From: Desulfobacteraceae bacterium
Lineage (GTDB): Bacteria > Desulfobacterota > Desulfobacteria > Desulfobacterales > BuS5
NCBI GenBank assembly: GCA_030592105.1
Contig: JAUVKE010000107.1
Coordinates: forward strand, 1-7,918
Reading direction: 5' to 3'
Length of the DNA stretch: 7,918 nucleotides
The notes beneath the pieces are model-generated. The model was given only the letters and a program-made list of their open reading frames with translations, made no database searches and was not told the origin of the DNA. Below are positions 1 to 6,840 of this stretch, in pieces (position 1 is the first letter of the stretch; every line of letters begins with the position of its first letter). The position numbers and the translations under genes were made by a program.

Positions 1-1267
1 AATCGGAATCCTGTGTTTTTCTTCCGTTTATCTGCAGTTTTACACTGGCCATGGGAAAAACTGTAGTTCCGCTGGTAACATGGAGATAATCCAGGGAAAA
101 AACATCACTGCTCCTTAATATTCCTTCTGTTACAATGGATTCCAGATCTTCGTCCTCGATATTTTTTTTCTTGTCAGCCAGGGTTTTAAATTTTTTAAAG
201 ACAATTTGTAATTCTTCCCGGGAAAGGTCATACCCCATCTCTTTTAAATGAGCCTGGAGAGCATGTTTCCCTGAATGTTTGCCGAGTATAAGGCTGTTAC
301 TCCCGAGTCCCACTGTTTCAGGTTTCATTATTTCATAGGTCAGGGGGTTTTTAAGAACACCATCCTGATGAATTCCTGCTTCATGGGCAAATGCGTTGGC
401 ACCAACAATTGCCTTATTCGGCTGCACCATTATTCCTGTTATCATACTTACAAGCTTACTGGTGGGACATATCAGTTCTGTATTAATGTTTGAGGTCACT
501 GGGAAAACATTCTGTTTTGTATGTATTGCCATGGCCACTTCTTCTAAGGATGTATTTCCTGCTCTTTCTCCTATGCCGTTTATCGTCACCTCCACCTGCC
601 TTGCCCCTGCCTTGATCGCAGCCAGGGTATTTGAAGTGGCAAGCCCAAGATCATTATGGCAATGAACACTTAAAACAGCTTTGTCTATATTTGGAGTATG
701 GGCCTGTACATAGTTTAAGAGTTCAGTATATTCATCCGGCACAACATATCCCACTGTATCAGGAAGATTTATTGTTGTTGCCCCGGCTTCGATGGCAGCT
801 CCAAAGACCTTGCACAAATAATCACGATCGCTTCGGGAACCATCTTCTGCAGAAAATTCAATATTATCGGTAAATCCCTTGGCATATTTTACAGCCTCGA
901 TTATATCCTGTAAAACTTGATCCCTTGTGGAGAGAAGCTTATGTGTAATATGAAGATCAGAGGTGGCAACAAAAATATGTATCCTGGGCTTTACAGCATG
1001 TTTAACAGCTTGCCAGGCAAGATCAATGTCCTCTTTTGCAGTACGCGTTAATGCAGCTATCTCCGTATTTTTAAGTTTACCGGCTATTTCAGTAACCGCT
1101 TCCAAATCTCCTTCTGAGGCTGCAGGGAAACCTGCCTCTATAACATCAACTCCGAGTTTTTCCAGTTGTACCGCAATTCTGAGTTTTTCAGCAGTATTCA
1201 TGCTGGCCCCGGGTGATTGTTCACCATCTCTTAATGTTGTATCGAAAAAAATTAATCTATCACTCAT
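1..1267 (-). CDS. leuA: 2-isopropylmalate synthase, 3' end beyond the window
   Basis: First committed step of leucine synthesis: condenses acetyl-CoA with 2-ketoisovalerate to 2-isopropylmalate in the cytosol. The 422 visible codons are open with no stop. The HMGL-like TIM barrel shows FDTTLRDGEQ at residues 8-17 (metal-binding Asp and catalytic Arg), HCHNDLGLA from His202 with metal ligands His202 and His204, a GIGERAGN motif near 229-238 and HEAGIHQDGVLKN near 294-306. Alignment by eye to E. coli LeuA is nearly gap-free over this span. About 100 C-terminal residues, including most of the leucine-sensing regulatory domain, are missing off the left edge. ATG at 1267 is chosen because an in-frame TAG lies four codons upstream and the catalytic motif falls at the family position. 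The Shine-Dalgarno-like GGGAG is rather far, about 12 nt upstream. It lies 86 bp after ilvC, last visible gene of the operon. Homocitrate or citramalate synthase is less likely given the LeuA-type motifs. Confidence 0.95.
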   Translation of the reverse strand, partial: MSDRLIFFDTTLRDGEQSPGASMNTAEKLRIAVQLEKLGVDVIEAGFPAASEGDLEAVTEIAGKLKNTEIAALTRTAKEDIDLAWQAVKHAVKPRIHIFVATSDLHITHKLLSTRDQVLQDIIEAVKYAKGFTDNIEFSAEDGSRSDRDYLCKVFGAAIEAGATTINLPDTVGYVVPDEYTELLNYVQAHTPNIDKAVLSVHCHNDLGLATSNTLAAIKAGARQVEVTINGIGERAGNTSLEEVAMAIHTKQNVFPVTSNINTELICPTSKLVSMITGIMVQPNKAIVGANAFAHEAGIHQDGVLKNPLTYEIMKPETVGLGSNSLILGKHSGKHALQAHLKEMGYDLSREELQIVFKKFKTLADKKKNIEDEDLESIVTEGILRSSDVFSLDYLHVTSGTTVFPMASVKLQINGRKTQDSD

Positions 1268-1353
1268 TTGTAGGTTCTACTCCCTAACCCGGATAAACCG
1301 GAATTTTCAAATAGGAATTTGTAATCCCTGATTTTTAATTTTTCAGTCTTTTT

Positions 1354-2415
1354 TCAGCTGTTTTTTTTGTTACGATTTTCCGGTCTTAGTGCACGAACCG
1401 CAGCACCGGCCTGCCACATTTCAGAATTTTTAATCTCATCTAATTCTTTTGTAAGTTTTTCCAGATAATCCGGTTTACTGTTTGATTCCAATACTATTTT
1501 TGTCTCCTGTCCACTTTTAACACTATGATATAAGTCTTCAAAGACAGGAGCCACAGCATCTCTGAATTTTGGAGCCCAGTCCAAAGCTCCCCTTTGAGCT
1601 GTGGTGCTGCAGTTTGCAAACATCCAGTCCATTCCATTTTCTCCCACAAGACGGATGAGGCTCTGTGTGAGTTCCTCAACTGTTTCGTTAAAAGCCTCAC
1701 TTGGAGAGTGGCCGTTTTTTCTTAAAACATTATATTGAGCTTCCATGGTTCCTGCGATGCATCCCATTAAAACTCCCCGTTCTCCTGTGAGATCACTGTA
1801 AACCTCGTCTTTGAAAGTTGTTTGAAAAAGGTATCCTGATCCTATGGCAATTCCCAGGGCAAGAGTCCTTTCCTTTGCTTTTCCCGTAAAGTCCTGATAA
1901 ACGGCAAAACTTGAATTAATACCGCTTCCATCGAGAAAATTTCTCCGCACATTTGTCCCTGAACCCTTTGGTGCCACCAGAATAACATCGACAAAGTCAG
2001 GAGGAATAACTTTTGTCTGATCTTTGTAAACAATGGAAAAACCGTGGGAAAAATATAGAGCATCACCTTTATTAAGGCATTCTTTAACTGTTGGCCAGAC
2101 AGCAGCCTGGCCTGCATCTGAAAGGAGCATCTGGATAATTGTTCCCTGCTTTGCCGCCTCTTTAATGGGGAAAAGGGTTTTTCCTGGAATAAAACCATCA
2201 GATATTGCTTTTTTCCAATAGGTGTCCCCTTCAAGCTGGCCTATGATCACGTTAAATCCGTTGTCTTTAAGATTCAGAGCCTGGGCAGGTCCCTGTACAC
2301 CATAACCTAAAATAACAATGGTCTCATCTTTTAGTACTTCCCTGGCCTTTTCAATGGAAAACTCCTCGGAAGTAATAACCTCTTCTATTACACCCCCAAA
2401 ATCGATATTGCCCAT
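1354..2415 (-). CDS. ilvC: Ketol-acid reductoisomerase, short fungal/Bacteroidetes-like type
   Basis: Isomerises and reduces acetolactate or acetohydroxybutyrate to the dihydroxy acids, with Mg2+ and NAD(P)H. The protein is 353 aa. The Rossmann nucleotide motif GYGVQG is at 37-42, His124 lies in FSHGF, Lys150 in APKGSG, the first metal pair is Asp208 and Glu212 (SDLTGE) and the second Glu244 and Glu248 (NETVEE). Ser270 lies in CSTTAQRG. Long stretches (LYFSHGF, VILVAPKGSG, NGHSPSEAFNETVEE, QRGALDW, RPEN) match fungal mitochondrial Ilv5 and the related Bacteroidetes enzymes rather than the long E. coli IlvC. The 2'-phosphate loop reads GQLEGDTYW (59-67), with Leu, Glu, Asp and Tyr where relatives usually have Arg, Lys and Ser, so NADH use is possible (inference). 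A strong Shine-Dalgarno AAAGGGGG lies 5 nt before the ATG. The 124-bp gap to ilvN is AT-rich with no terminator seen. Confidence 0.96.
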   Translation of the reverse strand: MGNIDFGGVIEEVITSEEFSIEKAREVLKDETIVILGYGVQGPAQALNLKDNGFNVIIGQLEGDTYWKKAISDGFIPGKTLFPIKEAAKQGTIIQMLLSDAGQAAVWPTVKECLNKGDALYFSHGFSIVYKDQTKVIPPDFVDVILVAPKGSGTNVRRNFLDGSGINSSFAVYQDFTGKAKERTLALGIAIGSGYLFQTTFKDEVYSDLTGERGVLMGCIAGTMEAQYNVLRKNGHSPSEAFNETVEELTQSLIRLVGENGMDWMFANCSTTAQRGALDWAPKFRDAVAPVFEDLYHSVKSGQETKIVLESNSKPDYLEKLTKELDEIKNSEMWQAGAAVRALRPENRNKKNS

Positions 2416-2519
2416 AATATCCCCCTTTTTTATTTTTAAATAATTTTTAGTAAATTACAGTCTTTTTTATCTCAATACTCACAACTCAACTTTCAGCACT
2501 AAGCAGCTAAGCAGCGCAA

Positions 2520-2534
2520 TATAAAACCAGGCCC
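2520..2534. repeat. 15-bp motif after ilvN, copy 1 of 2
   Basis: TATAAAACCAGGCCC on the plus strand, starting 5 nt beyond the ilvN stop codon. A 14/15 match lies 5-6 nt beyond the ilvB stop at 3258-3272. Its function is unknown. Confidence 0.5.
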
Positions 2535-2539
2535 ATCTT

Positions 2540-3028
2540 TTATTTCAATCCCCGGGACAAGGCCACTACCCCTGTTTTTGCAATCTCCGTAATCCCCATT
2601 GGTCTTAAGAGAGTTAATATCGCAGACAATTTGTCTTCAGTGCCCGTTACCTCCACTGTATAATGTTCAAAGCCCACGTCAACAACCTTACATCTGAAGA
2701 TATCTATTATTCTTAAAATTTCCGCCCGGGTATCAGGTTTGGCATGGACCTTTATTAAAGCCATCTCCCTTTGGACAGATTTAATCTCTGTGAGATTATG
2801 AATATTTATTACATTAATAAGTTTATGGATCTGTTTTTCGATCTGTTCCACAACAGAGTCAGCAGCTTTTGTAATAATAGTAATTCTCGATATATTCGAA
2901 TCCATGGTTTCGGCAACACAAAGACTTTCAATATTAAACCCTCTGCCGCTAAACAGACCTATGACCCGTGACAAAACGCCGGGACTGTTATCCACAAGAA
3001 TTGAAAGAGTATGTTTTTTCATTGTCAT
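2540..3028 (-). CDS. ilvN: Acetolactate synthase small (regulatory) subunit
   Basis: Regulatory subunit of acetohydroxyacid synthase; it binds and stimulates the large subunit and confers feedback inhibition by valine. The protein is 162 aa, close to E. coli IlvH (163 aa). An N-terminal ACT domain (about 6-78) has the valine-site signature, with Asn14 and Gly17 (VDNSPGVLSRVIGLFSGRG) and Asn32 in FNIESL. These correspond to IlvH Asn11, Gly14 and Asn29, so feedback sensitivity looks intact. The C-terminal ACT-like domain runs from about 85 (ALIKVHA, TGTEDKLSAILTLL). The first ATG at 3028 is preferred over the ATG two codons later because AGGA sits 7 nt upstream of it. It lies 250 bp downstream of ilvB rather than being tightly coupled, because a palindromic element fills the gap. 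The symbol ilvH would serve equally well. Confidence 0.95.
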   Translation of the reverse strand: MTMKKHTLSILVDNSPGVLSRVIGLFSGRGFNIESLCVAETMDSNISRITIITKAADSVVEQIEKQIHKLINVINIHNLTEIKSVQREMALIKVHAKPDTRAEILRIIDIFRCKVVDVGFEHYTVEVTGTEDKLSAILTLLRPMGITEIAKTGVVALSRGLK

Positions 3029-3083
3029 GACAGTTTCCTAAGGTTATCTCGATTTTTTTGCTGCTTTTATGCAAATTTGAGCT

Positions 3084-3261
3084 TATAGATGTTCATATAA
3101 ATAATTTCAGAGCTTGGTCAAATTCCAGTAATACACTGAGCTATAATAAAATTTAAAAACCTCTGAAACTCGCTGCGCTTAAACAACCAGAGTTTTTTAA
3201 ATTTCACCATAGCTCAGTTTCGCCATCTGGCTTTATGAAATTTATTATCTGAACATCTATA
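3084..3261. repeat. MITE-like palindromic element between ilvB and ilvN
   Basis: A 178-bp non-coding unit bounded by perfect 12-bp inverted ends, TATAGATGTTCA at 3084-3095 and its complement at 3250-3261. Similarity continues inward for about 14 more bases at 11/14. Inside is a second long inverted repeat: arms 3135-3165 and 3188-3218 match at 27 of 31 positions around a 22-nt loop containing CGCTGCGCT. The outermost TA at each end would fit a TA target duplication as in Tc1/IS630-type MITEs (inference). It has no ORF of note. It sits in the untranslated gap of the operon, downstream of the ilvB stop and 55 bp before the ilvN start. No U-run follows the hairpin in the operon direction, so it does not look like a terminator. 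Confidence 0.7.
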
Positions 3262-3272
3262 GAACCAGGCCC
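3258..3272. repeat. 15-bp motif after ilvB, copy 2 of 2
   Basis: TATAGAACCAGGCCC on the plus strand, matching 2520-2534 at 14 of 15 positions. It begins 6 nt beyond the ilvB stop and overlaps the outer four bases of the palindromic element, so it may mark the pre-insertion sequence or part of the repeat. Function unknown. Confidence 0.5.
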
Positions 3273-3278
3273 GTAAAT

Positions 3279-4964
3279 TTATACCAGCAGCATTTCAGTG
3301 ATTGATGCTCCCACCGGAACCATGGGGAAAACCCCTTCTTCTTTTTCAACAATAAATTCCATTATAACAGTTTTGTCTGAAGAAAGACCCTCGGCTAAAA
3401 CAGATTCAACATCTTCCGGTTTTGAGGCTCTTAAGCCTTGTGCACCGTATGCTTCCGCCAGTTTGACAAAATCGGGAGCATGCTCCATTGATGTGCTGGA
3501 ATATCTTTTATCATAAAAGAGTTCCTGCCATTGCCTTACCATTCCAAGATATTTATTGTTCAAAATTACAACTTTAACCGGAAGCTTATACTGAACCGCA
3601 GTTGCCATCTCCTGTATATTCATCTGTATGCTGCCGTCGCCGGCCACATCCACAACAAGTTTATCAGGGCAGGCTATTTGTGCTCCAATGGCAGCAGGGA
3701 GTCCAAAGCCCATGCATCCGAGTCCCCCTGAAGTAATAAATCTATTGGGCTGATCAAAATGATAATATTGGGCGGCCCACATCTGGTTCTGCCCCACTTC
3801 TGTGGTTATTATTGCATTACCCTTTGTGTATTCATATAATTTTTCCACAACATATTGTGGTTTTATTATATTTTTCTGCTTATAGGACATGGGTGTGGAA
3901 TCTTGCCATTGCCTGATCTGATCCAGCCATTTTTCTCTTTTTCCTCCTATATCTCCAAAATCTTCCTGTTTTATAAGATTATTAAGGAGCCCAAGGGTAA
4001 TTTTACAATCTCCCACAATGGGGACGGAAACAGGGACATTTTTTCGTATTGAAGTGGGGTCTATATCTATGTGTACAATATCGGCACCGGCTGCAAAAGT
4101 ATCTATTTTACCGGTTACACGGTCATCAAAACGGACCCCTGCAGCAATGAGTAGATCGCATGTCCCGACTGACATATTTGAACGGTAAGTCCCATGCATG
4201 CCGAGCATGCCGAGCCATAATGGATCTGTTCCGGGAAAAGTTCCCAGGCCCATGAGGGATCCTGTCACAGGGATCTGCATTCTTCTTGCAAATTCCGTAA
4301 GCTCTTTTGATGCTTTGGAAAGAATAACTCCCCCGCCAGCAAAGATGACAGGTTTTTTCGCTTTTTTAATAAGGCTTATAACCCTGTTGAGCTGCTTTAT
4401 GTTCGGATTATATGTGGGATTATACGATTTTAAGGTCACCTGATCCGGTATTTTGTAATCTGTTTTTTCATTTACAATATCTTTTGGCATATCAATCAAA
4501 ACAGGTCCTGGCCGTCCTGAAGATGCTATATAAAAAGCCTCTTTAATGGTTTTTGCGATATCAGCAGGATCTTTTATAAGATAATTATGCTTTGTACAGG
4601 GTCTTGTCATGCCGACAATGTCGACTTCCTGGAATGCGTCATTTCCTATGAGATGTGTGGGGACCTGACCCGTGATAACAACAAGGGGGATTGAATCCAT
4701 ATATGCAGAAGCAATACCTGTTATTGCATTTGTTGCGCCGGGTCCTGATGTTACCAGGCATACACCAGTTTTGCCCCCTGCTCTGGCAAAACCATCTGCT
4801 GCATGAACAGCCCCTTGTTCATGGCGAACCATAATATGTTTTATATCTGCTCTGAAAAGTTCATCATATATATCGAGCACAGCACCGCCAGGGTATCCGA
4901 AAATCGTATCAATTCCCTGACTCTTTAACGCTTTTATGAGAATTTGCGCACCTGTTAACTTCAT
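3279..4964 (-). CDS. ilvB: Acetolactate synthase large (catalytic) subunit
   Basis: ThDP- and FAD-dependent acetohydroxyacid synthase catalytic subunit, making acetolactate (valine, leucine) or acetohydroxybutyrate (isoleucine) from pyruvate. The protein is 561 aa, as in E. coli IlvB (562 aa). The N-terminal pyrimidine-binding domain has GYPGGAVLDIYDEL at 23-36 and the ThDP-activating Glu49 in VRHEQGAVHAADG. The central FAD-linked domain contains RFDDRVTGK. The C-terminal domain has the ThDP motif GDGS from Gly442 to Asn470 (LNN), followed by KYLGMVRQWQ with the conserved Trp479. The open frame extends 42 codons further upstream, into ilvD. That extension has no family similarity, whereas MKLTGAQIL is a typical AHAS start with AAAGGG about 8 nt before the ATG, so 4964 is chosen. 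It lies 64 bp downstream of ilvD. Confidence 0.96.
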   Translation of the reverse strand: MKLTGAQILIKALKSQGIDTIFGYPGGAVLDIYDELFRADIKHIMVRHEQGAVHAADGFARAGGKTGVCLVTSGPGATNAITGIASAYMDSIPLVVITGQVPTHLIGNDAFQEVDIVGMTRPCTKHNYLIKDPADIAKTIKEAFYIASSGRPGPVLIDMPKDIVNEKTDYKIPDQVTLKSYNPTYNPNIKQLNRVISLIKKAKKPVIFAGGGVILSKASKELTEFARRMQIPVTGSLMGLGTFPGTDPLWLGMLGMHGTYRSNMSVGTCDLLIAAGVRFDDRVTGKIDTFAAGADIVHIDIDPTSIRKNVPVSVPIVGDCKITLGLLNNLIKQEDFGDIGGKREKWLDQIRQWQDSTPMSYKQKNIIKPQYVVEKLYEYTKGNAIITTEVGQNQMWAAQYYHFDQPNRFITSGGLGCMGFGLPAAIGAQIACPDKLVVDVAGDGSIQMNIQEMATAVQYKLPVKVVILNNKYLGMVRQWQELFYDKRYSSTSMEHAPDFVKLAEAYGAQGLRASKPEDVESVLAEGLSSDKTVIMEFIVEKEEGVFPMVPVGASITEMLLV

Positions 4965-4984
4965 AATCGACCCTTTTTTGTTTA

Positions 4985-5003
4985 TATAGATGTTCATATA
5001 AAT
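4985..5003. repeat. Solo copy of the element end, between ilvD and ilvB
   Basis: TATAGATGTTCATATAAAT, identical over 19 bp to 3084-3102 at the left end of the palindromic element. Here it is embedded in a 22-bp near-palindrome at 4981-5002 with 7-bp arms TTTATAT/ATATAAA around 8 nt. It lies 20-40 nt upstream of the ilvB start, inside the operon. It could be a remnant of a second element copy or a recurring intergenic signal. No partner end is seen nearby. Confidence 0.6.
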
Positions 5004-5028
5004 GATTGACAAGAGACTAAAGAGAGCC

Positions 5029-6696
5029 TTAAAGAACCGCCCCTTTATTTGCAGATGAAACCAACCGTGAATATCTGGCCATATATCCATGTTTTATTTT
5101 TGGTTCAGGGGGGGACCATTTTGCCAGCCGGTTTTTAATCTCACCATCGGAAATTTCAAGACTCAGCTTTTTTTCAGGGATATCAATGGATATAATGTCA
5201 CCCTCCCTGACAATAGCAATGGGGCCCCCGTCCATTGCTTCCGGTGAGACATGGCCTATTGATGCCCCTTTTGTTCCACCGGAAAATCGGCCATCTGTGA
5301 TAAGCGCCACATGGCCATCGAGGTGCATGCCTGCAATGGCAGAAGTGGGAGTAAGCATTTCACGCATACCTGGACCTCCCTTGGGACCTTCATAACGTAT
5401 GACAATAACATCCCCTTTATTGATTTTTTTCTCCATGATTGCAGCAGATGCATCCTCCTCTGAATCGAACACCCTGGCGGGGCCTTTGTGGCGCAACATC
5501 TCAGGAAGAACTGCAGACTGCTTGACAACAGCTCCGTCGGGAGCAAGATTGCCGAATAATACCGCAAGCCCCCCTTCTTTATGGTAGGGAGTTTCAACAG
5601 ATTTGATTATGGTGTTGTCTTTAATATTACTTGCTTTACTATTATCACCAATGCTTTTTCCTGTGACCGTTAAACACTCCTTATTTATCAAATCAATCCT
5701 GGATAGTTCTTTGATTACAGCCGAGATTCCGCCGGCACTGTCTAAATCCTGAATATGATGTGTCCCTCCAGGGCTTAAAGAACATATATGGGGGGTTTTT
5801 TTACTGATTTCATTAATAAGGTTTAAATCTATATCAATTCCAGCCTCTTTTGCTATGGCGGGGAGATGGAGCACAGTATTGGTGGAACACCCCAGGGCCA
5901 TATCCACAACAAGAGCATTTTCAAACGCTTCTTTGGTCATTATGCGACGCGGTGTTATCTGTTTTTCCAAAAGTTCTGTGATTTTGAAACCAGCCTCTTT
6001 TGCAAGCCTGATACGCTGGGACATAACCGCGGGTATTGTTCCGTTTCCCGGAAGTCCCATACCTATAACTTCGGTGAGGCAATTCATGGAATTTGCTGTA
6101 AACATACCAGCACAGGATCCGCATGTGGGGCAGGCAGCATTTTCGATTAATGTCAGATCTTCTTCACTCATTTGGCCGGATTTTACAGCTCCCACAGCTT
6201 CAAAAACAGTTACCAGGTCAATTTTATTGGTGGCCCCTTTTAGCGGATTATCCCCGGCAAGCATGGGACCCCCGCTTATGACAATGGTGGGAAGGTTAAG
6301 GCGGGCTGCAGCCATGAGCATTGCCGGGACAATTTTATCACAATTAGGCACCATAACCATGGCATCAAAAGCATGGGCAACTGCCATAACCTCAATGGAA
6401 TCGGCAATGAGTTCTCTGCTTGCAAGGGAATACTTCATTCCTGTATGATTCATGGCTATCCCGTCACACACACCTATTGTCCCGAATTCAACGGGAAGTC
6501 CCCCCGACATATATATCCCGGCTTTAACAGCTTCTGATATTCTGTCCAAATTGATATGGCCGGGAATAATCTGGTTGGCAGAATTGGCTATTCCTATGAC
6601 AGGTCTTTTAAGTTCCATGTCAGTATAACCCATAGCCTTAAAGAGACTTCGGTGGGGAGCCCTTTCAATACCTTTTTTTACAACATCGCTTTTCAT
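5029..6696 (-). CDS. ilvD: Dihydroxy-acid dehydratase
   Basis: Iron-sulfur dehydratase converting 2,3-dihydroxy acids to the 2-keto acids of valine and isoleucine. The protein is 555 aa, full length for the family. Visible family motifs: [14 protein letters not shown] at 34-47, [17 protein letters not shown] with Cys77, [13 protein letters not shown] with Cys119, [17 protein letters not shown] with Cys189, Cys192 and Cys195, [20 protein letters not shown] and DGRFSGGT with the catalytic-type Ser472. PGH stands where many [2Fe-2S] enzymes have a cysteine (PCN), as in the oxygen-labile E. coli enzyme. That suggests an E. coli-like cluster and an anaerobic or low-oxygen habit (inference). It is the first structural gene of the operon. 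The ATG at 6696 has AAGGA (6704-6708 on the complement) about 7 nt upstream and begins 17 nt after the attenuator U-tract, so its ribosome site is made only on read-through. Confidence 0.97.
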   Translation of the reverse strand: MKSDVVKKGIERAPHRSLFKAMGYTDMELKRPVIGIANSANQIIPGHINLDRISEAVKAGIYMSGGLPVEFGTIGVCDGIAMNHTGMKYSLASRELIADSIEVMAVAHAFDAMVMVPNCDKIVPAMLMAAARLNLPTIVISGGPMLAGDNPLKGATNKIDLVTVFEAVGAVKSGQMSEEDLTLIENAACPTCGSCAGMFTANSMNCLTEVIGMGLPGNGTIPAVMSQRIRLAKEAGFKITELLEKQITPRRIMTKEAFENALVVDMALGCSTNTVLHLPAIAKEAGIDIDLNLINEISKKTPHICSLSPGGTHHIQDLDSAGGISAVIKELSRIDLINKECLTVTGKSIGDNSKASNIKDNTIIKSVETPYHKEGGLAVLFGNLAPDGAVVKQSAVLPEMLRHKGPARVFDSEEDASAAIMEKKINKGDVIVIRYEGPKGGPGMREMLTPTSAIAGMHLDGHVALITDGRFSGGTKGASIGHVSPEAMDGGPIAIVREGDIISIDIPEKKLSLEISDGEIKNRLAKWSPPEPKIKHGYMARYSRLVSSANKGAVL

Positions 6697-6713
6697 GGTT
6701 TTATCCTTTTCCC

Positions 6714-6759
6714 AAAAAAAAATCCGTTATCAGCTTAAAAAAAGCTGATAACGGATTTT
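6714..6759 (-). terminator. Intrinsic terminator of the ilv attenuator (3:4 hairpin)
   Basis: On the minus strand a perfect 18-bp stem (right arm 6742-6759, left arm 6719-6736, loop of 5 nt at 6737-6741) contains TCCGTTATCAGC and its complement. It runs straight into nine U's (A's at 6714-6722 on the plus strand). It lies between the leader-peptide stop and ilvD, so it can only regulate the operon downstream. It is read here as the termination half of an attenuator. Confidence 0.93.
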
Positions 6760-6840
6760 ATACTGCTTAAACAGATGCTTAAACCCTTATCAGCCCCCCT
6801 CGACAGGGGAAACAAGTAGCTCGGATAGTAGGAGCCTGAC
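6744..6840 (-). promoter_or_regulatory. Alternative leader-RNA stems 1:2 and 2:3 (pause and antiterminator)
   Basis: Segment 2 (6799-6781 on the complement, G6 then CTGATAAGG) can pair two ways. With segment 3 (6758-6744) it forms an 8-bp run GCTGATAA/TTATCAGC plus two more G-C pairs after one mismatch; this uses the 5' arm of the terminator and so prevents it forming. With segment 1 (6840-6831, GTCAGGCTCC) it forms about 9 of 10 pairs including wobbles. Segment 1 lies in leader codons 11-14, and segment 2 holds the leader stop codons. Ribosome position would therefore choose between the folds: stalled at codons 4-20 favours 2:3, and reaching the stop covers segment 2 and favours termination. 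Drawn by eye; no folding energy was computed. Confidence 0.82.

Noticed and set aside
963..1331. 122-aa open frame on the plus strand
   Set aside because: Antisense to the start of leuA; composition is that of a shadow frame.
1842..2234. 130-aa minus-strand open frame inside ilvC
   Set aside because: A second frame of ilvC; the KARI frame has all catalytic residues.
3084..3261. Intrinsic terminator between ilvB and ilvN
   Set aside because: The hairpin is long but no U-run follows it in the direction of transcription, and ilvN must be expressed with ilvB.
4965..5090. 42-codon N-terminal extension of the ilvB frame into ilvD
   Set aside because: It has no family similarity and overlaps the ilvD end; MKLTGAQIL at 4964 with its own ribosome site is the normal AHAS start.
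5855..6448. 197-aa open frame on the plus strand
   Set aside because: It lies wholly antisense to the well-conserved ilvD and its translation matches no family I recognise.
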